Positions 32,132 through 41,362 of a DNA stretch of 64,000 nucleotides are shown here, piece after piece. A program made the translations under genes and the position numbers. The notes below the pieces were generated by a model. The model saw only the letters and a program-made list of their open reading frames with translations, was not told where the DNA came from and made no database searches. Position 1 is the first letter of the stretch. Every line of letters starts with the position of its first letter. Source of the stretch: Tsukamurella tyrosinosolvens (lineage in GTDB: Bacteria; Actinomycetota; Actinomycetes; Mycobacteriales; Mycobacteriaceae); the NCBI RefSeq assembly GCF_900104775.1, contig NZ_FNSA01000003.1, positions 2,542,001 through 2,606,000 of the forward strand. The letters run 5' to 3'.

Positions 32132-33235
32132 ATGCTCAACGGTCCGCGACCGATCCTTTCTGCCGTCGCCGCGGCGGCAGCGCTGTCCGCGCTCGGCGTA
32201 GGGCCCGCGGTCGCGGCGCCCACGCCCGCGCCCGGACCCGCTCCGGCACCACACACCTCCGGACCGTGGCAGACCAAGCCGACCCCGGCTCCGCGGCCCG
32301 GGGCGCAGCCGCCCGTGGCGAAGGTCCCCGCACCCGGCGTCGCGCCGAAGGCAACGCCCCCGGCTCCGAACGGCGCCCGACCGCCGGCTCCCACTGCTGG
32401 AGCTCCGGCTCCGGCTCCGGGCGTGCCGCCCAAGCCCCACCCCGCTCCCCCGGCTCCCGTCCAAGGCGCCGCTCCCGGGGTGGGTGCGGTTCCTCCCGCT
32501 GCTGGGCCGGGCGCGGCTGTTCCGCTCCCGCCGGCGCCACCAGTGCAGGCCGGAGCCCCCGCACCGGCTCGCCCCGGTCCCGCGGCGAGCAGCGTCCCGC
32601 AGCGGCCCGTGGTCCTGACACCGGCACCGGGCAACACGCGAGTGGTTCCCGCGGCTCCGAAGGTGGTCCCGCCCAAGTCGGCAACGGCCACAGCTCCGGG
32701 CACCGTCCACGTGCAGTCCCCTGTTCCCGGCGGACGTGACATCGAGTTGGTGCCGCCGTCGGCCACCGCGGGCTCCTCGGGCCCGGTCAGCGGTGCAGGC
32801 GCCATCGACAAGGCGGCGGTGAGCTACGACCAGCACGCGGTCGCGACCGTCACCGACGCCGACATCCAGGCGGGACTCCTCGCCGCTGGTGTGAACCCGC
32901 AACTCCTGCCCCGGTTCACCTCCGCGACGCGCATCATCATCGGCGGCGAGTCAGGCGGATCCACCAACGCGGTGAACCGCTGGGACTCGAACGCCTGGGG
33001 AGCCACGCAGGCCGATGGCGCGCCGCACAACTCCAGCCGCGGTGTCATGCAGACGATCCCGAGCACCTTCGCGGCCTACCACGCTCCCGGCACGTCGACG
33101 TCGATCTACAACCCCACTGCGAACATCGCAGCCGGCTGGCGCTACGCGAGCGACCGCTACGGGGTCAACCTCCAGACCGGCGCCGGACTCGACTCCTTCA
33201 TGGCCCGGGGAACCGGCCGCGGCGTCGGATACTGA
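32132..33235 (+). CDS. Secreted lytic transglycosylase (SLT domain) with Pro/Ala-rich linker
   Basis: 367 residues from ATG 32132, with AGGAGA upstream. Signal peptide ends near PAVAAPTP (residue 28). A Pro/Ala-rich linker of about 160 residues reaches the wall, then an SLT domain (about 250-365): catalytic Glu in GGESGG, SRGVMQTIPSTF, and SIYNPTANIAAGWRYA. This is the form seen in phage tape-measure and plasmid-encoded wall hydrolases that open peptidoglycan for DNA or secretion machinery. Begins the plus operon of the secretion cluster. Confidence 0.85.
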   Translation: MLNGPRPILSAVAAAAALSALGVGPAVAAPTPAPGPAPAPHTSGPWQTKPTPAPRPGAQPPVAKVPAPGVAPKATPPAPNGARPPAPTAGAPAPAPGVPPKPHPAPPAPVQGAAPGVGAVPPAAGPGAAVPLPPAPPVQAGAPAPARPGPAASSVPQRPVVLTPAPGNTRVVPAAPKVVPPKSATATAPGTVHVQSPVPGGRDIELVPPSATAGSSGPVSGAGAIDKAAVSYDQHAVATVTDADIQAGLLAAGVNPQLLPRFTSATRIIIGGESGGSTNAVNRWDSNAWGATQADGAPHNSSRGVMQTIPSTFAAYHAPGTSTSIYNPTANIAAGWRYASDRYGVNLQTGAGLDSFMARGTGRGVGY

Positions 33236-33277
33236 TCGCACGCCCTCGAACGTCCCCTCAACGTAAGGACTCCCACC

Positions 33278-35836
33278 ATGGCGGAGCTGACCGCGGAACA
33301 GATCGCACGCAACAACGAGATCACGACGAACTGGATCCGGTACAACGAGCTCGTCGTCACCAACCCGGATAGCCCGCAGCTCGACGCGATCCAGACGCAG
33401 ATCCTCAGCGCGATCCGCGCGCGATCCGGCGAGGCAGGTGTCCGTCTGGCGGAGGCGGCGATCGCGGAGAACAAGAACCGCCCCGTCGACTTCGCCGCGC
33501 TCGAGGGCAAGCTCAACGACTCCGATTCCCGAAACGGTGGCCGCGCAGACAATCCGAAGGTTCCCGTGACCGCAGTCGCCCCACCTGCCCCGGTCGCTGC
33601 GGAGAGCCCCGCACCGCCCGCCACCAACGGCGGTGCGGGTGATCAGTTGGGCGGCTTCGGCGATACGCCGCCCGGCAACGGCACGAAGTGGCTGCAGGAC
33701 CCGACGATCCTGCCGCGCGTCCCCGAGGAGTCGAAGAACTTCATCATCCGGATGGACACCGAGATCGAGTCCATGAACTTGGAGCAGTTCCGCGTCGATC
33801 CTGCGCTCGCGTGGCTGACCGGCGGTGCGAACCTGCCGACCGGGTCGAACATCTCCACCCTCGGCGACACGTGGACGGCGGCGAACAAGGTCTCCGTCGA
33901 CCTGGTCAAGGCGATCGACGACCTCGAGAACGCCTTCAAGGGCACCGGCGAGTACCTGATCGACCAGCAGTACGAGCGGATCGCGCCGGCGATTGCGAAG
34001 CTGCGCGAGTCCATCACCCCGGTGAACCAGCTCCCGGGCCTGATCAGCAAGGTGGGGACCACGGCCAACGCTGGCTTCCACGAGCTGCGCGGGATCCAGC
34101 GTGGGCGGCGCCTCGCGCTCAAGGACGCCGCGGAGAAGGTCGAGAAGTACACCGAGGGCACGACGGCCGGCGAGATCGGTGAGAGCGCGGAGAGGCACAT
34201 CCGCGGCCTCTACGGAGTCGCGATGCCCGAGCACTCGCTGCCCAAGGCCGACGAGGCCCGTCGCATCGGCGGGCAGATCGGGGCCCTCGCGGGATCGATC
34301 ACCGTGCCGAACGTGGTCGAGGCCGAGAAGCCGAAGGTCACCGGCTCCGGGAACGGAACCGGAAACGGGACCGGCAACACCAAGATCACCGGCGGGGGCG
34401 GCGGCGCCCCGTCGAAGACCGTCGGCGGCGGCACCCCGTCGCCGAGCAAGGCCGACCCCAGCAAGACCGCGAGCCCCTCCGACAAGCCCGGCGCCGGCGC
34501 CAAGACGCAGGACCCGCTGGCCTCGCTGCTCTCCGCCCTCGGCCAGCAGGGCCAGGGCCAGGGTGGCCAGCCGCAGTCCGGCGCGCAGAACCCGGCACCG
34601 CAAGCGGCCCAGGCCGCCCAGCCGCTCGCGAACGCCGCCCAGCAGGCCGCGCAACAGGCAGCGAAGACCCCGGACGAGATGCTCAAGCAGCTCGACAAGT
34701 ACCTCGCGGGCGACAAGCTCGACCCGGCCGGCAAGGGCGACCCCGCGGCGAAGGCGGCCGACGACGATCGCAAGGCGGCGACCACGGTGCCCTTCACCAC
34801 GCCGGCCCCGGCCTCCGCGCAGACCGTCGGCACGGCGGGCAGCGACGCGCGCCCGCACCAGCTCGACGCCAACGGCAAGCCGGTCGACAAGAACGGCGAC
34901 GGCAAGGTCGACAAGGACGCGGTCCCGCTGTCGAAGAAGACCGTGGGCAAGCCCTTCGAGCTCAGCGTGCCCGTCGACGGGAAGAACGAGAAGGTCTCCG
35001 GTGTCCCGGACCCGCGCATCGGCGAGATGATGCTGAACATGGCCGACGCCGACCCGAACAAGCCGGTCGGCGTGCTCGACGCCGCGAAGGCCGCCGGGAT
35101 GCCGATCACCGCGCTCGGCGATCCGATCGACCCGGCCGAGGCCCGCGTGGGCGACGCCGTCGTCGGCGACACCGAGTCGGGCATGTACCTCGGCGACGAC
35201 AAGGTCCTCACTTCCACCGGCGAGGTCAAGGCGCTCGACGAGGTCCTCGGCAAGGACGGGTTCGTCGCCGAGATCCCGCTGCCGGAGCTCCCCGAGGACG
35301 CTCCCGAGGCCAAGCCGGACGCCCCGGCCGCACCCGGCGCCGGGGATCAGCCGCCGGCGGGTGGGCAGCCGGGGCAGCCCGGTGCGCCGGCTCCCGGCGG
35401 CCAGGGATCGGAGATCCCGCCCGCGAACGGCCAGCCCCCGGCCGGCGGTGGCCAGGGTGGCCAGGGTGGACAGCCACCGGCCGGTGGTCAGCCGCCCGCG
35501 GCCGGTCAGGGTGGTCAGCCCCCGGCCGGCGGTGGCCAGCCGCCCGCGCATCCTCCGGCCGGTGGTGGCCAGCCTCCGGCCCCGGGTGGAGCGCAGCCTC
35601 CCGCGGGCGGCGGTGGCCCGGCGCCGAGCACCGTCGGCACCGGCTCGCTCGATGTGCCCGGCGCCGCCCCGGCCACCGACGCCAAGCCGGCCGACCCGCC
35701 GGCCGCGGCGCCGCCCGCGGACCCGAAGCCGGCCGATCCGAAGCCGGCGGCGCCCGAGCCGTCGCCGGTCGCCGAGGTCAAGCCGGCGGCCGAGGTGCCG
35801 CGTGAGGTCCCGTACGAGGGACGCGCGCTCGGCTGA
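33278..35836 (+). CDS. Large Pro/Gly-rich protein, probable secretion-cluster substrate
   Basis: 852 residues from ATG 33278, with TAAGGAC upstream. Residues 1-90 and about 150-330 are helical. A long Gly/Ser/Gln-rich linker follows; near 537 lies DKNGDGKVDKD, an EF-hand/dockerin-type calcium loop. Near 600-660 GDAVVG, SGMYLGDDKVL and STGEV look like an NlpC/P60-type strand order without clear Cys/His catalysts. The tail is repetitive Pro-Ala-Gly with many GGQPPA units. No signal peptide. Located between a secreted transglycosylase and EspG/Esx-like genes, so an ESX-type substrate or surface protein is plausible. Confidence 0.6.
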   Translation: MAELTAEQIARNNEITTNWIRYNELVVTNPDSPQLDAIQTQILSAIRARSGEAGVRLAEAAIAENKNRPVDFAALEGKLNDSDSRNGGRADNPKVPVTAVAPPAPVAAESPAPPATNGGAGDQLGGFGDTPPGNGTKWLQDPTILPRVPEESKNFIIRMDTEIESMNLEQFRVDPALAWLTGGANLPTGSNISTLGDTWTAANKVSVDLVKAIDDLENAFKGTGEYLIDQQYERIAPAIAKLRESITPVNQLPGLISKVGTTANAGFHELRGIQRGRRLALKDAAEKVEKYTEGTTAGEIGESAERHIRGLYGVAMPEHSLPKADEARRIGGQIGALAGSITVPNVVEAEKPKVTGSGNGTGNGTGNTKITGGGGGAPSKTVGGGTPSPSKADPSKTASPSDKPGAGAKTQDPLASLLSALGQQGQGQGGQPQSGAQNPAPQAAQAAQPLANAAQQAAQQAAKTPDEMLKQLDKYLAGDKLDPAGKGDPAAKAADDDRKAATTVPFTTPAPASAQTVGTAGSDARPHQLDANGKPVDKNGDGKVDKDAVPLSKKTVGKPFELSVPVDGKNEKVSGVPDPRIGEMMLNMADADPNKPVGVLDAAKAAGMPITALGDPIDPAEARVGDAVVGDTESGMYLGDDKVLTSTGEVKALDEVLGKDGFVAEIPLPELPEDAPEAKPDAPAAPGAGDQPPAGGQPGQPGAPAPGGQGSEIPPANGQPPAGGGQGGQGGQPPAGGQPPAAGQGGQPPAGGGQPPAHPPAGGGQPPAPGGAQPPAGGGGPAPSTVGTGSLDVPGAAPATDAKPADPPAAAPPADPKPADPKPAAPEPSPVAEVKPAAEVPREVPYEGRALG

Positions 35837-35851
35837 GGCACACACACGGAC

Positions 35852-35883
35852 AGGGGCACCCGCTGCTGACGGGTGCCCCTTTT
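35852..35883 (+). terminator. Intrinsic terminator with U tract
   Basis: AGGGGCACCCG, 7-nt loop, complementary arm, then TTTT. Textbook intrinsic form, 16 nt after the stop of the 852-residue gene. Confidence 0.92.
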
Positions 35884-36071
35884 CATGAACCTGTGTTGTT
35901 CATCATGCGCCACAGCCGAGCACTGCGTCGAGGACGCGACACCTGCAGGTAGATGGCGCATTGGAAGGCGCAAGAGCGCGGAGCAACCGCATCGTTGACG
36001 CACCGGCATGCCCTGCCTCCGCCTTCGCGCCCGACTCGTCTCCGCGGGTCGGGCCGGGCCATCATCGGCGC

Positions 36072-37397
36072 ATGATCGATCCCCGACTGGCGGCCGTGCT
36101 CGCCGATACCGACGCACCCACTACGCCGTCTGCGGACCACGTCCCCGCCCCCGCCGCACATCTGAACGGCACCGACGAAGAGACGGCAGCGGTTGCCAGC
36201 TCCGAAGACGCTGAAGAGCTGGAGCCGGAAGAAGCCATCGAGATCGCGGTCGCAGTCGACCCGAAGCTCACCAGCGTCGCCGAGGCCGTGAAGGGAGGCG
36301 TGTCCGCCTCGGGCGGGTCGGTCAAGGCCTCCACCTCCCTCCGCGCGGAGATGAGCAGGGTGACCTCCCCCAGCGACCTCACCGAGGCGAACGCGGATCA
36401 CCGCACCATCGGCGGCTGGCTCACAGTCGACAACTCACTCACCGCTCCGGTGACGTCGACGAGCCCCTACTTCACGCTCTCGCACTGGCACTGGCTTGCC
36501 GCGAAAGGCCTGATCCAGCAGCTGCCGGCCGACTTCGGTCCGACCCTCCCCCGGCTGGACCTTTCCGAGGGTCAGATCGTCCACGATCTGACCCAGATGG
36601 AGGCGCTGGACCGGTCAGGAGCTCTGACCAGCGAAGCGAAGGCGATGTTCGACGCACTCTCGGGGCTGGCCGATGTCACGGTCTCGGGCATCGTGCTGCT
36701 GCGCTACCTGCGACGGACCGGGGTGGAGATCCCCTCGGTGATCAAGGAGTTCAACCTCGAGAAGGCCGTGCGGCACATCCCGAGGGTGACCTTCCGTATC
36801 GGGGTCACCGCCAACGAGGTGGTGTGTGCTCTGCTCAACAACTCGACCTTCTCGATCACGCGCAGCTACCGCGTTGCCGGCGCCGCGGAGGACGCCGCGA
36901 GCGCGCTGCTCGACCTGCTCGATCCGGACCGCCAGTGGCAGCCGTACCCCCTGAAGGCCCCCGTGGTGCTCCCGGCCGCGACGATCCGGTCGCTCGCCGC
37001 CGACCCCGAGACCGGCACGGTGATCGACACGGATCCCGGCGAAGACGCAACAGAGGACGAGCGGGAGGACGACGCGGCGCGTCGCAAGGCGATTCGCACG
37101 GCCGTGACGGCCGCCGCCACTGCAGTCGATGTTCCCTCCACCGCCGCTGCCGCTCTCGCAGACATCGGCTCCGCCACGGTGCACGCATCCGCCGAGATCA
37201 CGGTCGCTACCAGCGCAGTTGATGTCTCCCGGGCCGAACCCGCAGCACTCGCTATGGCGTTCCTCACCGGCAAGGGGCTGGTCCTGTCCTACCCCCGCGG
37301 AGAGGGAGCGACCAAGCAGATCGTCTACGCAGGAGGCACCGAAAAGCGCATCGAAGAGGCAATCGAGACTCTCCGTGCGTCTTTTGCTGGTGAGTAG
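36072..37397 (+). CDS. EspG-like type VII secretion chaperone (tentative)
   Basis: 441 residues from ATG 36072 (MIDPRLAAVLADTDA), without a visible ribosome site, so possibly leaderless. The first 90 residues are acidic and disordered. The central part (FTLSHWHWLAAKG, LPADFGPTLPRLD, SGLADVTVSGIVLLRYL, FRIGVTANEVVCALL) has the alternating strand and helix order of EspG proteins, and the last 40 residues (GLVLSYP, KQIVYAGGTEKRIEEAI) recall EspG ends. It lies directly before the two Esx-sized proteins. EspG binds substrate pairs in the cytosol and delivers them. The assignment rests on context and weak pattern. Confidence 0.5.
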   Translation: MIDPRLAAVLADTDAPTTPSADHVPAPAAHLNGTDEETAAVASSEDAEELEPEEAIEIAVAVDPKLTSVAEAVKGGVSASGGSVKASTSLRAEMSRVTSPSDLTEANADHRTIGGWLTVDNSLTAPVTSTSPYFTLSHWHWLAAKGLIQQLPADFGPTLPRLDLSEGQIVHDLTQMEALDRSGALTSEAKAMFDALSGLADVTVSGIVLLRYLRRTGVEIPSVIKEFNLEKAVRHIPRVTFRIGVTANEVVCALLNNSTFSITRSYRVAGAAEDAASALLDLLDPDRQWQPYPLKAPVVLPAATIRSLAADPETGTVIDTDPGEDATEDEREDDAARRKAIRTAVTAAATAVDVPSTAAAALADIGSATVHASAEITVATSAVDVSRAEPAALAMAFLTGKGLVLSYPRGEGATKQIVYAGGTEKRIEEAIETLRASFAGE

Positions 37398-37456
37398 TTT
37401 GCGCGCGTGCGCTACCATAGCTCTGACCGATCCACGATCACGAACCGGAGGACACC

Positions 37457-37759
37457 ATGGGCGGACAACTGGTCGGAATCGACCCCGCAACGGCGGAGAC
37501 GATCTGCAAGAACCTGGACCACAGCATCGAATCCATCGACACCCAGAAGAAGGCGATCAAGGTCCAGGTGGACGAGCTCGCCACCAAGAACTACGTCTCG
37601 GCGACCACGGCCGCCGCGCGCAACCGATTCGACACCGAGTCGGACCCGCAGCTGACCAAGCTCCTGAACACGGCACGCAGCGCCGTGACGGGGACGCGCG
37701 AGGTCATCCGCGTCCAGATGGAACGCCAGCAGAGCCACGCCGGCGCCGTCAACGGCTGA
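37457..37759 (+). CDS. Esx-like (WXG100-size) protein 1
   Basis: 100 residues from ATG 37457, with CCGGAGGAC upstream. Two long helices with a bend where WXG is expected; here the turn reads NYVSATTAAARNRF, so Trp is replaced by Tyr and Gly by Ser. Length, helix order and pairing with the next protein match Esx heterodimers. The classical WXG motif is missing, so this is a family-level inference. Confidence 0.55.
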   Translation: MGGQLVGIDPATAETICKNLDHSIESIDTQKKAIKVQVDELATKNYVSATTAAARNRFDTESDPQLTKLLNTARSAVTGTREVIRVQMERQQSHAGAVNG

Positions 37760-37791
37760 CCGACGCCACCGACTTCTAAGGAGCTAAGAAC

Positions 37792-38100
37792 ATGACGACC
37801 CCGAACCTGAGCCTGAACGTCGAAGGCGCAACCGCCAACGGCACCGCGATCAGCAAGTCCGGCAGCATCATCGAGACCGACGCCGCTACCCTGCTCAAGG
37901 AGTACGGCAAGCTCGCCGGCGCCGTCCAGGGCATCGCGATGGACTCGGCCACCGAGTTCTCGCAGCAGCAGAACGCCGCGGTCCTCAGCGTCCGCGAGAC
38001 CGTCAACAAGGTGAACATGGCCGTCTCCGAGGCGAAGTCCGACACCGTCGGCTACGACCGGAGCGGCGGAGCAGCAAGCAAGGTCACCGGTCAGGGCTAA
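37792..38100 (+). CDS. Esx-like (WXG100-size) protein 2
   Basis: 102 residues from ATG 37792, with AAGGAGCTAAG upstream. Two predicted helices (TLLKEYGKLAGAVQGIAM and QNAAVLSVRETVNKVNMAVSE) and a flexible Gly/Ser tail with VGYDRSGG. No WXG. Size, position and partner suggest the second subunit of an Esx-type pair. Ends at a terminator. Confidence 0.52.
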   Translation: MTTPNLSLNVEGATANGTAISKSGSIIETDAATLLKEYGKLAGAVQGIAMDSATEFSQQQNAAVLSVRETVNKVNMAVSEAKSDTVGYDRSGGAASKVTGQG

Positions 38101-38143
38101 GCCTGAACCAGGCCCCAGCGGCGCCCTCCGGCGCAGATCGAGG

Positions 38144-38178
38144 CCCCGACACCGTCCTCACGCGGTGTCGGGGTCTTT
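38144..38178 (+). terminator. Intrinsic terminator between convergent operons
   Basis: 11-bp perfect stem CCCCGACACCG with an 8-nt loop followed by TCTTTCT, 43 nt after the second Esx-like gene and 24 nt before the end of the opposing Prim-Pol gene. Confidence 0.88.
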
Positions 38179-38201
38179 CTGCATCTCCGGGGTGCGCAGA
38201 C

Positions 38202-39002
38202 TCACGCCGCAGCTGCGACTCCGGGGCCCAGGGCGCTCGGGGCCGCGGCGGCGGTGTCCGCGATCGCGCCCTCAAGCCAGGAAGGGAGCATGCGGCACGG
38301 GCCCAACCGCATCACTGTGCCGCCCGCGAGCCTCGTGGGCGGCACTGGAACCACCAGCTCGCTCGACGTCACGGTGCAGCCGCCTACCGTGAAGGCCGCC
38401 GCCGGGAGTGGCTCGGCCGCAGGCGGTTCGCCCGCGGGTGCCATCGCCGACGTCCGGAACAGGTAGATCCCACCGCCGGGCATTCCCGACAGGAGCAGAG
38501 TCGGGGCAGTGTGCGCTTCGTGCGGATCGCCGCTCGTCTCGACTGCCCACTGCCGCCAGGCGCTCATCGCGCCAGCGTCCGGCACAACGACCGCCGCCAT
38601 CCGCGACCGCCCGACGTGGATGCCCGCGCCGGCGCACACCGCTCCGGTCTGGGCCAGCCGGAGGAAGTTGTCCTTGCCGACGGCGCGCGTCACGCGCCGG
38701 AAGTAGGCACCGACCCGAGCGGTGATGCGCTCAGGAAGCACATCGACGGTCTCGAAGCCCGCGAGCTTGCCGGTGGTCTCGCGCGGCATCGCGGTGCCGG
38801 CCGGGTACTGGGTCGCCAGGGCCGCCAGCTTGGCGACGTCCTCGTCGGTCAATGCACCGGTGTTCGTGACGCTCGGACCGAGCATCGTCGTCGCGCACCC
38901 CTCTGCGTTGAGCGCCTTCAGATAGCGGGTCCAGAGCACGGCTGGCGAACGCGGGTCGAGGCCCGCTCCGAGCAAGCCGGCGATGGGGTCGGATCCGAGC
39001 AT
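38202..39002 (-). CDS. Primase-polymerase (Prim-Pol)-like protein
   Basis: 266 residues from ATG 39002 with GAGAGGAGAA upstream. The second half follows the Prim-Pol order: AAVVVPDAGAMSAWRQWA, then HTAPTLLLSGMPGGGIYLFR and VVPVPPTRLAGG, resembling the conserved catalytic strands and PSG-GG-H-Y segments of bifunctional primase/polymerases. The usual D-x-D and His residues are not clear, so activity is uncertain. Adjacent to DNA polymerase A, as in actinophage replication modules. Confidence 0.55.
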   Translation of the reverse strand: MLGSDPIAGLLGAGLDPRSPAVLWTRYLKALNAEGCATTMLGPSVTNTGALTDEDVAKLAALATQYPAGTAMPRETTGKLAGFETVDVLPERITARVGAYFRRVTRAVGKDNFLRLAQTGAVCAGAGIHVGRSRMAAVVVPDAGAMSAWRQWAVETSGDPHEAHTAPTLLLSGMPGGGIYLFRTSAMAPAGEPPAAEPLPAAAFTVGGCTVTSSELVVPVPPTRLAGGTVMRLGPCRMLPSWLEGAIADTAAAAPSALGPGVAAAA

Positions 39003-39014
39003 GGTGTTCTCCTC

Positions 39015-39380
39015 TCAGAACTGGTTGAGCAGGTCTGCGTAGCGTCCGTCGAATCCGTCGGCGAACAGGCTCGCCATGTCGGAGTTCCGCTCCGGGTCGA
39101 GCATCGCCTGACGATCAACGAGGTAGCGGACCTCATCGAGGAAGTCGGCCTTGGCGGCGTCGTCGATCAGGTGGTGGTGCCGGAATCCGTCCAGGTTGTA
39201 CTGCGCCGACATGGACAGCGTCTGATGGAAGAAGTAGTACGCACGCTTAGTGAGCTTCGAGGGGTCGAGCCCGGACTCGAGGAACCGGACAGTGGCGTTG
39301 ACAGTCAGCGCCTTATCGTCGGCGGTGTGGAACTTCGTGGCAGCGAACATGTCCGCCGTCGCCTTGGGGTGGCTGGGCAT
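39015..39380 (-). CDS. Small helical protein, unknown
   Basis: 121 residues from ATG 39380 with CGGGAG upstream; the longer frame to 39629 overlaps the polymerase gene and is Arg-rich. Mostly helical, with SKLTKRAYYFFHQTLSM and AKADFLDEVRYLVDRQA. Lies between Prim-Pol and PolA and probably belongs to the replication module. No family recognised. Confidence 0.68.
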   Translation of the reverse strand: MPSHPKATADMFAATKFHTADDKALTVNATVRFLESGLDPSKLTKRAYYFFHQTLSMSAQYNLDGFRHHHLIDDAAKADFLDEVRYLVDRQAMLDPERNSDMASLFADGFDGRYADLLNQF

Positions 39381-39427
39381 TCTGAACTCCCGGTGTCGGT
39401 GGCTGGTCGGATAGTGAGGAGCGGTAG

Positions 39428-41362
39428 CTAGACGTACTCCCAGCGGGAGCCCATGTCTTGGACGTCCACAGCGAGGAACGCCTCCATACCGTGGAACTCG
39501 GCTACCGACGCGAGGAACGGTGGCGGCGTCGACATGACCTCGCGCACCTCCTCCTGAACCTCCTTGTCGGCGATGATCTCGTCGTGCATCCAGAGGTGGA
39601 CGTGGTCGGAGAGGCCACGTCGATCGCACTCGAGGATCGAGTAGTGCATGATGTCGAGCGCGCTTCCCTGGCAGAAGTGGTTGGGCGCGACGCGATCCTT
39701 GACCTCGATCACCTCGCGGCCGTCGATCTTGAACCGCAGGATCTGGTCGGCCACGCGCCCTGAGAGGGTGGTGACGTGCCCGGTCGCTTCGGACTGTTGC
39801 TTGAGGTTGTCGATCAAGCGGTACGGGATCGGCAGGGAGCGGCGGATCTGCTGCTGGACGTACTTGGCGCGCTCGATGGTCCAGCCGTACTGCCGGGCGG
39901 CCGCGGCGTGGCCCTGGCCGTACATGTCGGCGAGCATCTTGCGTTTGGCGAGCTTGCGGTCGACGCCCGCGACCTGGCCGACGGGCTCGTACGGGTCCTT
40001 GCCGGCGCGCATGTCGGCGATGAAGCCGCGGTCGCCCGCGGCGGTCGCGAGGACGACGGGCTCGATCGACTTCCAGTCCGCGGAGATCAGCTGGTGGCCG
40101 GGGTCGGCGATGATGACGCCGCGGGCCTCCTTCGGGAACTGCTGGATCTCGGGCATTGCCGCGCTCATTCGTCCGGTCGCGTGGGCGCCGAGGATCTTGA
40201 TCTCCGGGTGTAGGCGCCCGGTCGGGCCGGCGTTCTCCACGACCTTCTGGACGTAGCCGACGACCTTCTCGTTGTTCGCGACCGTTCGGTGAGCCACCGC
40301 CAGCTCGGAGGTGAGTACGGCGTCCTCATCCGTGAAGATCGCGAGGTGCTCCTTGGCAGAGGAGAGCTGTCCTCCCTTGGTCAGCGGCCAGGGCTGGGGC
40401 AACTTGCCCTGACTCTCGAGCACGGCGACGAGGTCGCGACCCACGCCGGGCCTGATCCCGGCCTCGGTCAGAATCCGCGCAGCGGATTGCGTGGCCTCGT
40501 CCGTCTCGTCGTGGACGCGCTGAAGGAAGTCCGGGTCGATCGCGTAGCCGCGGGCGGTGCGCTCAAGGACGATCTGGTTGACCTGCTGCACCTCCTCGAC
40601 GACGCGCTCGGCGTCCTGTGCCGACAGGACCCCCTTGCCGCCGAACCCAAGTGCGGGCGCGGTGAGGTGCCGCGCTGCGACGGTCATGATGCCCTCGCCG
40701 TGCACGCCAGGAGTCCCCCACAGACGCAGGGTGGCGACGGTGTCGGACATGGCGCCGACTGCGTACGTGGGCGTGTCGATGTCGGTGGCCCACCAGCCTT
40801 CGCTCTTCTTGAGTCCGCGGACGCTGAAGACGTCCTCCATCGTGAGCCGGTCATCGCTCATCAGCTTGTGCGTCGTGGCGAGCTCGCCCAGGCCGCGCTG
40901 CCCCTTGGAGTTGGTGCGCACCATCCGAGAGGCGACCAGCGTGTCGCCGAGCTTGCGGATCTGCCCGCGGGTGATCAGCCGGTGCGCGTACAGGGGAGCA
41001 AGGTCGTAGGCGGCGCCGTGAAAGACGATCCGCGACGCGTGCTCGAAGACCCGCTCCAGCTTGCGGGCGTGATGTGGGCGCCTGAGCGGATCGAAGAGCA
41101 TCGAGATCGTGTCGCCTCCGAGCTTGAACGCGACGGTCACGCAGGTGATCGAGAACTTGTTGACGTCCAGGCCGCGCGACTCGATGTCCGCTGCCACAGT
41201 CGATGGAGCTGAACGGCAGAACTCGTCGATCCAGGTGTCCATCGCGGCATCCGCCGTGACGAGGTAGGCCCCGACCATGTGGTCGTAGAAGGCGAACTCG
41301 ACCGCGTTCACACGCGGGAGATTGATCGCCGGGACGGCGGGCTCGACAAGCATGCGCCCCAT
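39428..41362 (-). CDS. Family A DNA polymerase with 3'-5' exonuclease domain
   Basis: 644 residues from ATG 41362; MLVEP at 41353 is an alternative start and neither has a good ribosome site. N-terminal DnaQ-like domain: ADIESRGLD (ExoI), FHGAAYDLAPL (ExoII), a later Tyr/Asp segment YAVGAMSDT (ExoIII). Polymerase motifs: A is SADWKSIEPVVLA near 430, B is KRKMLADMYGQGHAAA near 480, C is MHDEII near 593. There is no 5'-3' exonuclease, so it is a phage/plasmid-type replicase of about 640 residues rather than full Pol I. The last gene of its operon lies downstream at the Prim-Pol-like protein. Confidence 0.92.
   Translation of the reverse strand: MGRMLVEPAVPAINLPRVNAVEFAFYDHMVGAYLVTADAAMDTWIDEFCRSAPSTVAADIESRGLDVNKFSITCVTVAFKLGGDTISMLFDPLRRPHHARKLERVFEHASRIVFHGAAYDLAPLYAHRLITRGQIRKLGDTLVASRMVRTNSKGQRGLGELATTHKLMSDDRLTMEDVFSVRGLKKSEGWWATDIDTPTYAVGAMSDTVATLRLWGTPGVHGEGIMTVAARHLTAPALGFGGKGVLSAQDAERVVEEVQQVNQIVLERTARGYAIDPDFLQRVHDETDEATQSAARILTEAGIRPGVGRDLVAVLESQGKLPQPWPLTKGGQLSSAKEHLAIFTDEDAVLTSELAVAHRTVANNEKVVGYVQKVVENAGPTGRLHPEIKILGAHATGRMSAAMPEIQQFPKEARGVIIADPGHQLISADWKSIEPVVLATAAGDRGFIADMRAGKDPYEPVGQVAGVDRKLAKRKMLADMYGQGHAAAARQYGWTIERAKYVQQQIRRSLPIPYRLIDNLKQQSEATGHVTTLSGRVADQILRFKIDGREVIEVKDRVAPNHFCQGSALDIMHYSILECDRRGLSDHVHLWMHDEIIADKEVQEEVREVMSTPPPFLASVAEFHGMEAFLAVDVQDMGSRWEYV

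Noticed and set aside
32951-35845. Long minus-strand open frame (964 codons) opposite the Pro/Gly-rich protein
   Set aside because: Low-complexity Arg/Gly/Leu shadow of a Pro/Ala-rich gene.
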